Below, piece by piece: positions 10,802-19,475 of a DNA stretch of 64,000 bases; the first letter of the stretch is position 1; every line of letters begins with the position of its first letter. The notes below the pieces were generated by a model. The model searched no databases. It had not been told where the DNA came from and worked only from the letters and a program-made list of their open reading frames with translations. Both the position numbers and the translations under genes were made by a program. Location: NCBI RefSeq assembly GCF_004329715.1, contig NZ_JXSY01000002.1, forward strand, positions 124,001 through 188,000. Direction: 5' to 3'. This stretch comes from Bowmanella sp. JS7-9. Lineage in GTDB: Bacteria; Pseudomonadota; Gammaproteobacteria; Enterobacterales; Alteromonadaceae.

Positions 10802-11431
10802 ATGACCAAGAAAAAACATTCCGCCAGTAGCAAACGGTGGTTACAGGAACACGTGAATGACCCTTATGTGCAAAAAGCCAAGAAACAAGGCTTGCGCTCC
10901 CGGGCTGTGTTCAAAATCGAAGAAATTCAGCAAAAAGATAAGTTAATCCGCCCGGGTATGACAGTGGTGGACTTAGGTGCTGCCCCGGGCAGTTGGTCGC
11001 AATACGCGGTCAATATGGTTGGTGACAACGGCCGGGTAATTGCCTGTGACATTTTGCCGATGGACTCCATCGCTGGCGTCGATTTCCTGCAAGGCGATTT
11101 TCGTGAGGAAATGGTCTTAAATGCCTTGCTGGAACGTATTGGTGGTAAGAATGTCGATGTGGTGATGTCGGACATGGCGCCGAATATGAGCGGCACTGGT
11201 GCGGCAGATCAGGCGCGTTCAATGTATTTGGTAGAACTGGCTTTGGACATGTGCCGTGACGTACTAAAACCTAACGGTAGCTTTGTGGTCAAAGTGTTTC
11301 AGGGCGAAGGGTTTGATGAATACTTTAAGGCCGTCAAGGATGCCTTTAAAGTGGTGAAAACTCGTAAGCCAGACTCGTCCAGAGCACGATCCAGTGAGGT
11401 GTATCTGGTAGCGACGGGCTACAAATCGTAG
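10802..11431 (+). CDS. rlmE: 23S rRNA 2'-O-ribose U2552 methyltransferase
   Basis: RlmE (FtsJ/RrmJ) methylates the ribose of U2552 in the 23S A-loop using S-adenosylmethionine, late in 50S assembly. The 209-residue protein equals the E. coli length. Visible are the basic RNA-binding N-terminus ([15 protein letters not shown]), the SAM-binding [15 protein letters not shown], the catalytic Asp in [11 protein letters not shown] and the catalytic Lys in [14 protein letters not shown]. ftsH follows 52 bp downstream, the conserved heat-shock pair. Confidence 0.97.
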   Translation: MTKKKHSASSKRWLQEHVNDPYVQKAKKQGLRSRAVFKIEEIQQKDKLIRPGMTVVDLGAAPGSWSQYAVNMVGDNGRVIACDILPMDSIAGVDFLQGDFREEMVLNALLERIGGKNVDVVMSDMAPNMSGTGAADQARSMYLVELALDMCRDVLKPNGSFVVKVFQGEGFDEYFKAVKDAFKVVKTRKPDSSRARSSEVYLVATGYKS

Positions 11432-11483
11432 TAGTCTTTAACCAGCGTAAACGTATTTTTAATTACTTGCAGAGGTCACAACA

Positions 11484-13409
11484 TTGAGTGATATGGCAAA
11501 AAATCTAGTCCTGTGGTTGGTCATCGCCGTGGTGTTAATGGCGGTGTTCAGTAACTTCAGTCAGACTGATGGTGCTGCCCGTGAAATGGACTACACCACT
11601 TTCGTTCAGCAATATCAGAATAAACGGGTACGCGAGGTCAAGATTGATGACCGCGTGATTACCGGTGTTACTGAGTCTAACGAGACATTCAGAACGGTTG
11701 TGCCGTATCTGGATTTGAATCTGATGGACGACCTGATCAAAAACGGTGTATCGGTTACCGGTACACCACCGGAAAAAACCTCCTGGTTAGCAAGCTTATT
11801 TATGAATCTGCTGCCAATGCTGTTGCTGATTGGCGTATGGATTTTCTTTATGCGCCAGATGCAAGGTGGTGGTGGCCGTGGTGCCATGTCCTTTGGTAAG
11901 TCCAAAGCGCGCTTGCTGGGTGAAGATCAGATTAAAACCACTTTTGCCGATGTGGCTGGCTGCGATGAGGCCAAAGAGGAAGTGGTTGAGTTGGTTGATT
12001 TCCTGCGTGATCCAAGCAAATTCCAGAAGCTGGGCGGAAAAATTCCAAAAGGCGTACTGATGGTAGGTCCGCCTGGAACGGGTAAAACCTTGCTGGCCAA
12101 AGCCATTGCGGGTGAAGCCAAAGTACCGTTTTTCACTATCTCCGGTTCAGATTTCGTTGAAATGTTCGTCGGTGTGGGCGCATCACGTGTGCGTGACATG
12201 TTTGAACAAGCCAAAAAGTCTGCGCCATGTATCATCTTTATCGATGAGATCGATGCGGTCGGTCGTCAGCGTGGTGCTGGTTTGGGCGGCGGTCATGATG
12301 AGCGTGAGCAAACCCTGAACCAAATGCTGGTTGAAATGGATGGTTTCGAAGGTAACGAAGGCATTATCGTTATCGCGGCGACTAACCGTCCGGATGTATT
12401 AGACCCGGCGCTGCTGCGTCCCGGTCGTTTTGACCGCCAGGTTGTGGTTGGTCTGCCAGATATTCGCGGTCGTGAACAAATCCTGAAAGTACACATGCGT
12501 AAAGTGCCGATTGGTGACAATGTCGATCCTGCGGTAATTGCCCGTGGTACGCCGGGTTTCTCAGGCGCTGATTTAGCTAACCTGGTGAACGAAGCCGCGT
12601 TATTCGCTGCACGTGCCAACAAGCGCGTTGTGAATATGGAAGAATTTGACAAGGCCAAAGACAAAATCATGATGGGCGCTGAGCGTAAGTCGATGGTGAT
12701 GTCAGAGGACGAAAAAGCGATGACGGCTTACCACGAGGCCGGTCACGCCATTGTTGGTCGTATGGTGCCTGAGCACGATCCGGTTTACAAAGTGTCGATC
12801 ATTCCACGTGGCCGTGCGCTGGGTGTGACTATGTACCTGCCTGAGCAGGATAAATACAGTCATTCCAAACAGCATCTGGAGAGCATGATTTCCAGTTTGT
12901 TCGGTGGTCGTATCGCCGAAGCCATTATTTATGGTAACGATAAGGTGACTACAGGCGCATCCAACGATATTGAGCGCGCCACTGACATTGCACGTAAGAT
13001 GGTTACCCAGTGGGGATTATCTGAAAAAATGGGCCCAATGCTGTATGCCGAAGAAGAAGGCGAAGTATTCCTGGGCCGCAGCATGGCGCGCGCCAAGCAC
13101 ATGTCAGATGATACTGCTCGTGCTATTGATGCGGAAATCAAGGCAGTGATCGACCGCAACTATGAGCGTGCCGAGCAAATTCTGCGTGACAACATCGATA
13201 TTCTGCACACCATGAAAGACGCATTGATGAAATATGAAACCATCGATGCCCGTCAGATCGATGATTTGATGGCTCGTCGTGAGGTTCGTCCACCGGCTGA
13301 TTGGGATGACCGTAGCGGCAGTTCATCAGGCAAACCTGGTTCTGGTACTAAGGCTGAAGAGAAATCTTCGGTAAGCCCCACCAACCAACCGGGCGACTTG
13401 CCAGGCTAA
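11484..13409 (+). CDS. ftsH: ATP-dependent zinc metalloprotease FtsH
   Basis: FtsH is the membrane-anchored AAA+ protease that degrades misfolded membrane proteins and regulators such as sigma-32 and LpxC. Two transmembrane helices (about 7-24 and 100-120) flank a periplasmic domain. Then come the Walker A GPPGTGKT, Walker B IIFIDEID and the zinc-protease motif HEAGH (His417 from the TTG start), with a low-complexity Ser/Gly-rich tail. I favour the TTG at 11484 because AGAGGT lies 7 nt upstream. The ATG at 11493 would give MAKNL, the N-terminus usually cited for E. coli, but with a 16-nt gap to the ribosome-binding site. It is cotranscribed with rlmE. Confidence 0.96.
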   Translation: MSDMAKNLVLWLVIAVVLMAVFSNFSQTDGAAREMDYTTFVQQYQNKRVREVKIDDRVITGVTESNETFRTVVPYLDLNLMDDLIKNGVSVTGTPPEKTSWLASLFMNLLPMLLLIGVWIFFMRQMQGGGGRGAMSFGKSKARLLGEDQIKTTFADVAGCDEAKEEVVELVDFLRDPSKFQKLGGKIPKGVLMVGPPGTGKTLLAKAIAGEAKVPFFTISGSDFVEMFVGVGASRVRDMFEQAKKSAPCIIFIDEIDAVGRQRGAGLGGGHDEREQTLNQMLVEMDGFEGNEGIIVIAATNRPDVLDPALLRPGRFDRQVVVGLPDIRGREQILKVHMRKVPIGDNVDPAVIARGTPGFSGADLANLVNEAALFAARANKRVVNMEEFDKAKDKIMMGAERKSMVMSEDEKAMTAYHEAGHAIVGRMVPEHDPVYKVSIIPRGRALGVTMYLPEQDKYSHSKQHLESMISSLFGGRIAEAIIYGNDKVTTGASNDIERATDIARKMVTQWGLSEKMGPMLYAEEEGEVFLGRSMARAKHMSDDTARAIDAEIKAVIDRNYERAEQILRDNIDILHTMKDALMKYETIDARQIDDLMARREVRPPADWDDRSGSSSGKPGSGTKAEEKSSVSPTNQPGDLPG

Positions 13410-13419
13410 TAATAAAGCG

Positions 13420-13444
13420 GCGCCTCATTCGAGGCGCTTTTTTT
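13420..13444 (+). terminator. Intrinsic terminator after ftsH
   Basis: A 7-bp G+C-rich stem, GCGCCTC (13420-13426) with GAGGCGC (13431-13437), an ATTC loop and seven Ts precede folP by 14 bp. It probably acts as an attenuator, given that folP starts almost at once. Confidence 0.8.
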
Positions 13445-13457
13445 ATCCAGAGGTTTC

Positions 13458-14282
13458 ATGCAATTCGCAAATTATTTCATCGACCTGTCCGTGCCCCGTA
13501 TCATGGGCATCGTCAATGTGACACCCGATTCATTTTCCGACGGCGGTCAGTTTAATCAACTGGATGCAGCCTTGTTTCAGGTTGAGCGTATGTTGGCTGA
13601 TGGCGCCACATTTATCGATGTGGGCGGCGAGTCAACTCGTCCCGGTGCAGCAGAGGTGGCCGAACAGCAGGAGATAGAAAGGGTCATTCCGGTAATCGAT
13701 GCCATTGTGCAGCGTTTTGACTGTGTGGTATCTGTTGATACCAGCAAAGCCCGCGTGATGCACGAAGCTGTCGCCCATGGTGCCGGACTAATCAATGATG
13801 TAAGAGCTCTGCAAGAGCCAGGTGCCCTTACAACGGCAGCGCAATCAGGTGTGCCAGTGTGCTTAATGCACATGCAGGGCCAGCCTCGTACTATGCAGGA
13901 TGCCCCTGACTATGTGGATGTCGTGGCGGATGTTGCGGCGTTTTTGACCGCACGTGCGGCGGAATGTGTCGCGGCGGGTATAAGCAAAAATCACATTTTG
14001 CTCGATCCAGGCTTTGGATTCGGTAAAAACCTGCAACATAACTACCGTTTACTGGCGCATCTGGATAAACTAGCCTGCCTGGACTTCCCATTGCTGATCG
14101 GGTTGTCGCGTAAGTCAATGATCGGCAATGTACTGGAAAAGCCGGTTGAGCAGCGCTTAATCGGCAGTGTGACTGGTGCACTGTTAGCTGCCCAGCGCGG
14201 GGCAAAAATTTTACGCGTGCATGATGTCGGGCCAACTATGGATGCCCTGAAAATCATGCAGGCAATGAGCGAACAAGAATAA
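13458..14282 (+). CDS. folP: Dihydropteroate synthase
   Basis: FolP condenses p-aminobenzoate with dihydropterin pyrophosphate in folate synthesis and is the sulfonamide target. The 274-residue TIM-barrel protein shows the N-terminal signature IMGIVNVTPDSFSDGG, the second signature GGESTRPGA, the DPGFGFGK loop and LIGLSRKSMIG. AGAGG lies 5 nt before the ATG. glmM begins 12 bp after its stop, the same folP-glmM pair as in E. coli. Confidence 0.97.
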   Translation: MQFANYFIDLSVPRIMGIVNVTPDSFSDGGQFNQLDAALFQVERMLADGATFIDVGGESTRPGAAEVAEQQEIERVIPVIDAIVQRFDCVVSVDTSKARVMHEAVAHGAGLINDVRALQEPGALTTAAQSGVPVCLMHMQGQPRTMQDAPDYVDVVADVAAFLTARAAECVAAGISKNHILLDPGFGFGKNLQHNYRLLAHLDKLACLDFPLLIGLSRKSMIGNVLEKPVEQRLIGSVTGALLAAQRGAKILRVHDVGPTMDALKIMQAMSEQE

Positions 14283-14294
14283 AAAGGAAGCAAT

Positions 14295-15629
14295 ATGACA
14301 CGTAAATATTTTGGTACCGATGGTATTCGTGGCAAGGTTGGCGAAAGCTGCATCAACCCACAGTTTGTGACCAAATTAGGTTGGGCCGCCGGGCGGGTTC
14401 TCGCCAATGCCGGTACCAACAAAGTGTTGATAGGTAAGGATACCCGTATTTCCGGCTATATGCTGGAATCTGCTTTAGAAGCCGGTCTCTCTGCGGCGGG
14501 GATTAACATTGGCTTACTAGGCCCAATGCCCACTCCGGCGATTGCCTACCTGACTAAAACGTTTCGTGCCGAAGCCGGCATCGTTATAAGTGCTTCGCAC
14601 AACCCTTATTACGACAACGGTATTAAGTTCTTTGCTGCCGATGGTACCAAGCTGGATGACGATATCGAACTGGCGATTGAAGCCATGATGGATCGTGAAA
14701 TGGAATGTGTGGCATCGGATAAGTTAGGTAAGGCAACTCGTATCAATGACGCCGCTGGTCGTTATATCGAGTTTTGTAAAGGCACATTTCCCTCGGAGTT
14801 GTCGCTGCATGGCATGAAGATTGTGGTCGATTGTGCCCACGGTGCCACGTACCATATCGCGCCTAATGTATTGCGTGAGTTAGGTGCGGATGTTATCGAA
14901 ATCGGTGCCCAACCTAACGGTCTGAATATCAACGATAAAGTTGGTGCTACCTCTATGGACGCGATTGTAGAGCGGGTCAAACAGGAACAGGCCGATATGG
15001 GCTTTGCCCTAGATGGTGATGGTGACCGGATTATGTTGGTCGATCACAAAGGTAACGTGATCGACGGTGACCAAATCGTCTACATCATTGCGCGCGATGC
15101 CCTTAAATCTGGCCGCTTAAACGGTGGTGTGGTGGGGACTCTGATGAGTAATCTGGGTCTGGAAGTAGGCCTGAGCAAATTGGGTATTCAGTTTGAGCGC
15201 AGTGCGGTGGGTGATCGCTATGTGATGGAACTGTTGCAACGTAAAGGCTGGCACATCGGTGGTGAAAGTTCAGGCCACGTGATTAACCTCAATGCGACCT
15301 CAACCGGTGACGGTATTATTGCTGGATTGCAGGTGCTGACCGCGATGATTCGAAGCGAAATGTCATTGTACGAACTGTCCAAAGGCATGGATAAATATCC
15401 GCAGACTCTGATTAACGTGCGTTTTGAAGCGGGCAGTGCGCCGCTTGAACAACAATCGGTGAAAGATGCAGTGGCCGAAGCTGAAGCCGCGCTGGGTGAA
15501 ACCGGTCGGGTATTGTTACGTAAAAGTGGTACCGAGCCATTGATTCGTGTGATGGTTGAATCCCAGTCTGCACAGGACTGTGATAAGTGGGCCAATCACA
15601 TAGCAGATGTGGTCAAAAATCCAGCATAA
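14295..15629 (+). CDS. glmM: Phosphoglucosamine mutase
   Basis: GlmM interconverts glucosamine-6-phosphate and glucosamine-1-phosphate for peptidoglycan and LPS precursors. The 444-residue protein has the phosphoserine active site TGI/ISASHNP type (Ser101 in [11 protein letters not shown]), the Mg-binding DGDGDR and the C-terminal phosphate-binding [13 protein letters not shown] strong AAGGAAG precedes the ATG by 4 nt. It forms a unit with folP. Confidence 0.98.
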   Translation: MTRKYFGTDGIRGKVGESCINPQFVTKLGWAAGRVLANAGTNKVLIGKDTRISGYMLESALEAGLSAAGINIGLLGPMPTPAIAYLTKTFRAEAGIVISASHNPYYDNGIKFFAADGTKLDDDIELAIEAMMDREMECVASDKLGKATRINDAAGRYIEFCKGTFPSELSLHGMKIVVDCAHGATYHIAPNVLRELGADVIEIGAQPNGLNINDKVGATSMDAIVERVKQEQADMGFALDGDGDRIMLVDHKGNVIDGDQIVYIIARDALKSGRLNGGVVGTLMSNLGLEVGLSKLGIQFERSAVGDRYVMELLQRKGWHIGGESSGHVINLNATSTGDGIIAGLQVLTAMIRSEMSLYELSKGMDKYPQTLINVRFEAGSAPLEQQSVKDAVAEAEAALGETGRVLLRKSGTEPLIRVMVESQSAQDCDKWANHIADVVKNPA

Positions 15630-15653
15630 AAACTTTTTTATGTTGTGACCAAC

Positions 15654-15682
15654 TTGTAACTTGGCAGCGGGTTAGTTAATAT
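15654..15682 (+). promoter_or_regulatory. Sigma-70 promoter for tpiA-secG
   Basis: TTGTAA at 15654-15659 and TAATAT at 15677-15682 are separated by 17 bp. The start site would be about 15 bp before the AAGGAGG ribosome-binding site of tpiA. This suggests that tpiA and secG can be transcribed independently of glmM. Confidence 0.6.
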
Positions 15683-15707
15683 CTCGCCCGCTTCGAAAGG
15701 AGGTTGT

Positions 15708-16460
15708 ATGCCAGCACATGTTCGCCGTCCCATGGTGGCGGGAAACTGGAAAATGAACGGAAGCAAGGCACTGGTGTCAGCAATGACGCAAAGCCTTTCG
15801 GAAGTGTCTCTCGATAATGTCGACGTGGTAATTTGCCCGCCGATGCCGCTACTGGCCTGTGTTGAACCGAATAAATTTTACTTGGGCGCACAGAACGTAA
15901 GTCAGTACGATGCGGGAGCCTATACTGGCGAATCATCAACCTCCATACTGAGTGAACTGAATGTCCGATATGTGATTGTTGGTCACTCAGAGCGCCGCGA
16001 ATTATTCGCTGAAGACGATCAGGTTGTCGTGCAAAAAGTGCAGGCTGTGCTGAATGCAGGGTTAACCCCAATCGTCTGTTTTGGCGAGTCGCTAAAAGTT
16101 CGGGAAGAGGGCAATTACCTCGAATTTTTATATGCGCAGGTTGACGCTGTACTTAATGGTATCGGCGCGAAGATTAAAGATTGTGTGCTGGCCTATGAAC
16201 CCATTTGGGCGATAGGCACAGGTAATACTGCCAGCCCGGAACAGGCGCAGCAGGTACATGCCAAAGTACGCGAGCACATTGCCCAGGAATATACTGACAT
16301 TGCGGCCGGACTAACTATTTTATATGGCGGTAGTGTTAATGCAGCCAATGCGGCTGAGCTGTTTTCACAGCAAGATGTAGACGGTGGCCTGGTTGGCGGA
16401 GCCAGTCTGAAAACTGACGACTTTATTGCAATTTGCCAAGCGGCAAACAATCTGGATTAA
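15708..16460 (+). CDS. tpiA: Triosephosphate isomerase
   Basis: TpiA interconverts dihydroxyacetone phosphate and glyceraldehyde-3-phosphate in glycolysis. The 250-residue TIM barrel shows the catalytic Lys in GNWKMNG, the catalytic His segment VGHSERRE, the catalytic Glu loop AYEPIWAIGTG and the phosphate-binding YGGSVN. A strong AAGGAGG lies 6 nt before the ATG at 15708. An internal Met (residue 9) aligns with the start of shorter family members, but the ribosome-binding site favours the upstream one. It sits between glmM and secG, unlike E. coli, where tpiA is elsewhere. Confidence 0.97.
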   Translation: MPAHVRRPMVAGNWKMNGSKALVSAMTQSLSEVSLDNVDVVICPPMPLLACVEPNKFYLGAQNVSQYDAGAYTGESSTSILSELNVRYVIVGHSERRELFAEDDQVVVQKVQAVLNAGLTPIVCFGESLKVREEGNYLEFLYAQVDAVLNGIGAKIKDCVLAYEPIWAIGTGNTASPEQAQQVHAKVREHIAQEYTDIAAGLTILYGGSVNAANAAELFSQQDVDGGLVGGASLKTDDFIAICQAANNLD

Positions 16461-16463
16461 ATA

Positions 16464-16796
16464 ATGAAAGACGTTCTTATCGTAGTTTATTTGTTAGTCG
16501 CGCTGTTATTGATCGGCCTGGTGCTGATTCAGCGCGGTAAAGGCGCAGACATGGGCGCTTCATTCGGTGCGGGTTCTTCTAACACTGTCTTTGGAGCAAC
16601 CGGTTCAGGCAACTTCCTGACGCGTTCAACTGCCATTTTGGCGACGCTTTTCTTTGTTATCAGCCTGGTATTAGGTGCGCTGACCGCTCAGGAAGCCAAA
16701 CAGGTAGAACAACTGGATATTATTAGCGTACCTGCAGCGGAAGAAATCCCGGCAGACGCACCGGTACAAAAACCACAAGACGAAGTACCAAACTAA
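16464..16796 (+). CDS. secG: Preprotein translocase subunit SecG
   Basis: SecG is a small inner-membrane subunit of the SecYEG translocon. The 110-residue protein has two transmembrane helices (about 3-22 and 53-73) flanking the conserved cytoplasmic loop IQRGKGADMGASFG and SSNTVFGATGSGNFL, then an acidic, Pro/Ala-rich tail. It starts 3 bp after the tpiA stop and is followed 7 bp later by tRNA-Leu(GAG), so the tRNA is probably processed from the same transcript, as with secG-leuU in E. coli. Confidence 0.96.
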   Translation: MKDVLIVVYLLVALLLIGLVLIQRGKGADMGASFGAGSSNTVFGATGSGNFLTRSTAILATLFFVISLVLGALTAQEAKQVEQLDIISVPAAEEIPADAPVQKPQDEVPN

Positions 16797-16803
16797 TCAA
16801 TAC

Positions 16804-16890
16804 GCGGATGTGCTGAAATTGGTAGACAGGCAGCGTTGAGGTCGCTGTGAGCGAAAGCTCGTGTGGGTTCAAGTCCCACCATCCGCACCA
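16804..16890 (+). tRNA. leuU: tRNA-Leu (anticodon GAG)
   Basis: The 87-nt cloverleaf has the acceptor GCGGATG/CATCCGC, a long class-II variable arm, the anticodon stem-loop CAGCG-TTGAGGT-CGCTG (anticodon GAG at 16838-16840), a GGTTCAAGTCC T-arm and an encoded CCA. It corresponds to leuU, in the same place as in E. coli, directly after secG. Confidence 0.97.
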
Positions 16891-16898
16891 TCATTTAT

Positions 16899-16925
16899 AA
16901 AACCCGCAAATCTGCGGGTTTTTTT
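16899..16925 (+). terminator. Intrinsic terminator after secG-tRNA-Leu
   Basis: A 10-bp stem, AAAACCCGCA (16899-16908) with TGCGGGTTTT (16913-16922), has a 4-nt loop and a T tail. It ends the tpiA-secG-leuU transcript. Confidence 0.92.
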
Positions 16926-17158
16926 ATGCCCGATATTTAGCGGATGTAAAAATTAATATTTCTTCCATGTACCTAATGCCGTTTTTAATATTTTCTAACT
17001 GCCCACCAATTCGCGAATCGGCGGCAAGGATAGGTAATAGCAAAGAGGTATTTCATAAAGAAAACGCTAAATAAACCTGAATATTGCTGCACATTTGAAC
17101 GCATTGTTTAATAAAGCGGCAAACGATTCGAAATAACGGTTTTTTTATTGGATTAGCC
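16926..17158. other. AT-rich intergenic region without a gene
   Basis: Between the leuU terminator and the tRNA-fMet promoter I see no coding sequence. The stretch is AT-rich and holds a 10-bp palindrome ATTCGCGAAT (17009-17018). A run of seven Ts (around 17142-17148), about 15 bp upstream of the tRNA promoter -35, could act as an UP element. Confidence 0.6.
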
Positions 17159-17186
17159 TTGCGCTTCTAAATTGGCTCAGTATAAT
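17159..17186 (+). promoter_or_regulatory. Promoter for tRNA-fMet and the rimP-nusA-infB operon
   Basis: TTGCGC at 17159-17164 and a consensus TATAAT at 17181-17186 are separated by 16 bp, followed by a G+C-leaning ACGCACC discriminator typical of stable-RNA promoters. The predicted start lies about 45 bp before the mature tRNA. Confidence 0.75.
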
Positions 17187-17239
17187 ACGCACCATCTTGA
17201 GACGGGCGCTACGCCAAGTCAGACAAGAGAAGAATCAAA

Positions 17240-17316
<77 letters not shown>

Positions 17317-17376
17317 CTTTTGCATTATCGCACGTGCCGGTAAGCAATGAAGTCAGTGGACAAAGGGTCCAAAATA

Positions 17377-17404
17377 AAAAGCCCCGCTTAGCACGGGGCT
17401 TTTT
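17377..17404 (+). terminator. Intrinsic terminator between tRNA-fMet and rimP
   Basis: A perfect 10-bp stem, AAAAGCCCCG (17377-17386) with CGGGGCTTTT (17394-17403), has a 7-nt loop. The T run is short, so partial read-through into rimP is plausible. Confidence 0.85.
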
Positions 17405-17471
17405 GTTATTCCCGATTTTTACCAAGGGTCTGGGCGCGTATGCCCTTTTTTTGTATTTGGAGATTTATCGC

Positions 17472-17927
17472 TTGTCAAAGCTTGAACAAACTCTGACAGA
17501 CATGCTGGAACCAGCCGTTGAGGCACTGGGCTTTGAATTGCTTGGTGTGGAATTCGTGCGGGCCGGTAAACATTCAACCCTGCGCATTTTTATCGATCAT
17601 GAAAATGGCATCACCGTGGACAATTGTGCAGACGTCAGTCATCAGGTCAGTGCGGTACTGGATGTAGAAGATCCCATTCCAACGGAATACAACCTGGAAG
17701 TGTCATCACCCGGGATGGACAAACCGTTGTTCAAAGAAGCCCATTACGCACGCATCGTGGGTGAGATCGCACAGGTGCGTTTACGCATTCCAATGGACAA
17801 TCGTCGTAACTTTAAAGGTAAGGTTCTGTCGGTTGAAAATGGCGTATTAACGATGGACGTTGATGGTCAGACATTTGAGCTGGCAGTGGCGAACATTGAG
17901 AAAGGCAACCTGGTTGCACAATTTTAA
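17472..17927 (+). CDS. rimP: Ribosome maturation factor RimP
   Basis: RimP acts in assembly of the 30S head. The 151-residue product has the conserved core [16 protein letters not shown], the strongly conserved [21 protein letters not shown] and the [12 protein letters not shown] segment. It starts with TTG at 17472 (giving MSKLEQTL), with GGAG 9 nt upstream. The open frame extends far upstream across the tRNA gene, but that part is not family-like and must be rejected. It heads the rimP-nusA-infB operon, and nusA starts 30 bp downstream. Confidence 0.95.
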   Translation: MSKLEQTLTDMLEPAVEALGFELLGVEFVRAGKHSTLRIFIDHENGITVDNCADVSHQVSAVLDVEDPIPTEYNLEVSSPGMDKPLFKEAHYARIVGEIAQVRLRIPMDNRRNFKGKVLSVENGVLTMDVDGQTFELAVANIEKGNLVAQF

Positions 17928-17957
17928 TTAAGGACGTGTTAAGCGAGGCAAAAAGCA

Positions 17958-19451
17958 ATGAATAAAGAAATTCTGTTAGTGGCTGAAGCCGTTTCCAATG
18001 AAAAGCAGGTACCGAGAGAGAAAATTTTCGAGGCGCTTGAATATGCTATCGCCAGTGCCACCAAAAAGAAAAACGAAGGCGAAATCGAAGTGCGCGTTAG
18101 CATCGACCGTAATACCGGTGATTTTGACACGTTCCGTCGTTGGTTAGTTATTCCTGATGACCAGCCACAAGAAAACCCGTATGCAGAAATGACCATTTCT
18201 GCTGCGCAAATCGATGAGCCAGAAATTCAGATTGGTGATTACGTAGAAGAGCAGATTGAGTCAATCGTGTTTGACCGTATTACCACGCAAACTGCCAAGC
18301 AAGTAATCGTACAAAAAGTACGTGAAGCTGAACGCGCACAAATGGTCGATGAATATCAGAGCCGTGTGGGCGAATTGGTTACCGGTACGGTTAAAAAGGT
18401 CAACCGTGACAATGTGATTGTGGATCTGGGTAACAATGCCGAAGCGGTATTATTCCGTGAAGACATGCTGCCGCGTGAAACTTTCCGCCCGGGTGACCGT
18501 GTGCGTGCATTGTTGTACACCATCAAGCCAGAAGCGCGTGGTGCGCAATTATTCCTGAGCCGCTCACACCCGGATATGTTGGTTGAGTTGTTCCGTCTGG
18601 AAGTGCCGGAAATCGCAGAAGAAGTACTGGAAATTCGTGCCGCGGCGCGTGATCCGGGTTCTCGCGCGAAAATTGCTGTGAAGACCAATGACCGTCGTTT
18701 AGATCCGGTGGGGGCGTGCGTCGGTATGCGTGGTTCACGTGTGCAGGCCGTCTCAGGCGAACTGGGTGGCGAGCGTGTGGATATCGTATTGTGGGATGAA
18801 AACCCAGCCCAATTCGTTATTAACGCTATGGCGCCAGCAGAAGTGAGTTCCATTGTGGTCGACGAAGACCGTCACATGATGGAAGTGGCCGTTGAGCAGG
18901 ATAACCTGGCGCAGGCTATCGGCCGTAGTGGTCAGAACGTGCGTTTGGCCAGTCAGTTAACCGGCTGGGAACTGAACGTGATGACAGTGGCAGATCTGAA
19001 CAGCAAACACGAGGCGGAAAATGCCAAAGTGTTGTCGCGTTTTGTTGAAGCGCTGGACATCGATGAAGACTTTGCCAGCCTGTTGGTGGATGAAGGCTTC
19101 AGTACCCTTGAAGAAATTGCCTATGTACCGGTGAATGAATTACTGGCGATTGATGCGCTGGATGAAGACACCGTTGAGGAATTGCGTAACCGTGCGAAGG
19201 CGGCACTGACTACGCAGGCATTGGCCACTGAGGAATCTCTAGAGGCGGCCGCACCGTCCGAAGACCTGTTAAACCTGCCGGGTCTTGAGCGCCATTTAGC
19301 GCTGGTATTAGCCTCTAATGGCATTACCAATTTAGAAGAGTTGGCCGAGCAGGGCGTTGACGATATTAGTGAGCTGGAAGGCATTGGTGAAGAGAAAGCC
19401 GGTGAGCTGATCATGGCCGCACGTAATATCGTTTGGTTTAACGAAGAATAA
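17958..19451 (+). CDS. nusA: Transcription termination/antitermination factor NusA
   Basis: NusA binds RNA polymerase and RNA and modulates pausing, termination and antitermination. The 497-residue protein has the N-terminal polymerase-binding domain (about 1-125), an S1 domain (about 135-200), two KH domains (about 230-345, including [20 protein letters not shown]) and two C-terminal acidic helix-hairpin-helix repeats (about 360-495), which is the gammaproteobacterial arrangement. Its length is near that of E. coli (495). It lies between rimP and infB. Confidence 0.98.
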   Translation: MNKEILLVAEAVSNEKQVPREKIFEALEYAIASATKKKNEGEIEVRVSIDRNTGDFDTFRRWLVIPDDQPQENPYAEMTISAAQIDEPEIQIGDYVEEQIESIVFDRITTQTAKQVIVQKVREAERAQMVDEYQSRVGELVTGTVKKVNRDNVIVDLGNNAEAVLFREDMLPRETFRPGDRVRALLYTIKPEARGAQLFLSRSHPDMLVELFRLEVPEIAEEVLEIRAAARDPGSRAKIAVKTNDRRLDPVGACVGMRGSRVQAVSGELGGERVDIVLWDENPAQFVINAMAPAEVSSIVVDEDRHMMEVAVEQDNLAQAIGRSGQNVRLASQLTGWELNVMTVADLNSKHEAENAKVLSRFVEALDIDEDFASLLVDEGFSTLEEIAYVPVNELLAIDALDEDTVEELRNRAKAALTTQALATEESLEAAAPSEDLLNLPGLERHLALVLASNGITNLEELAEQGVDDISELEGIGEEKAGELIMAARNIVWFNEE

Positions 19452-19475
19452 TGTCAGCAGGAGGAGCAGCATTAC

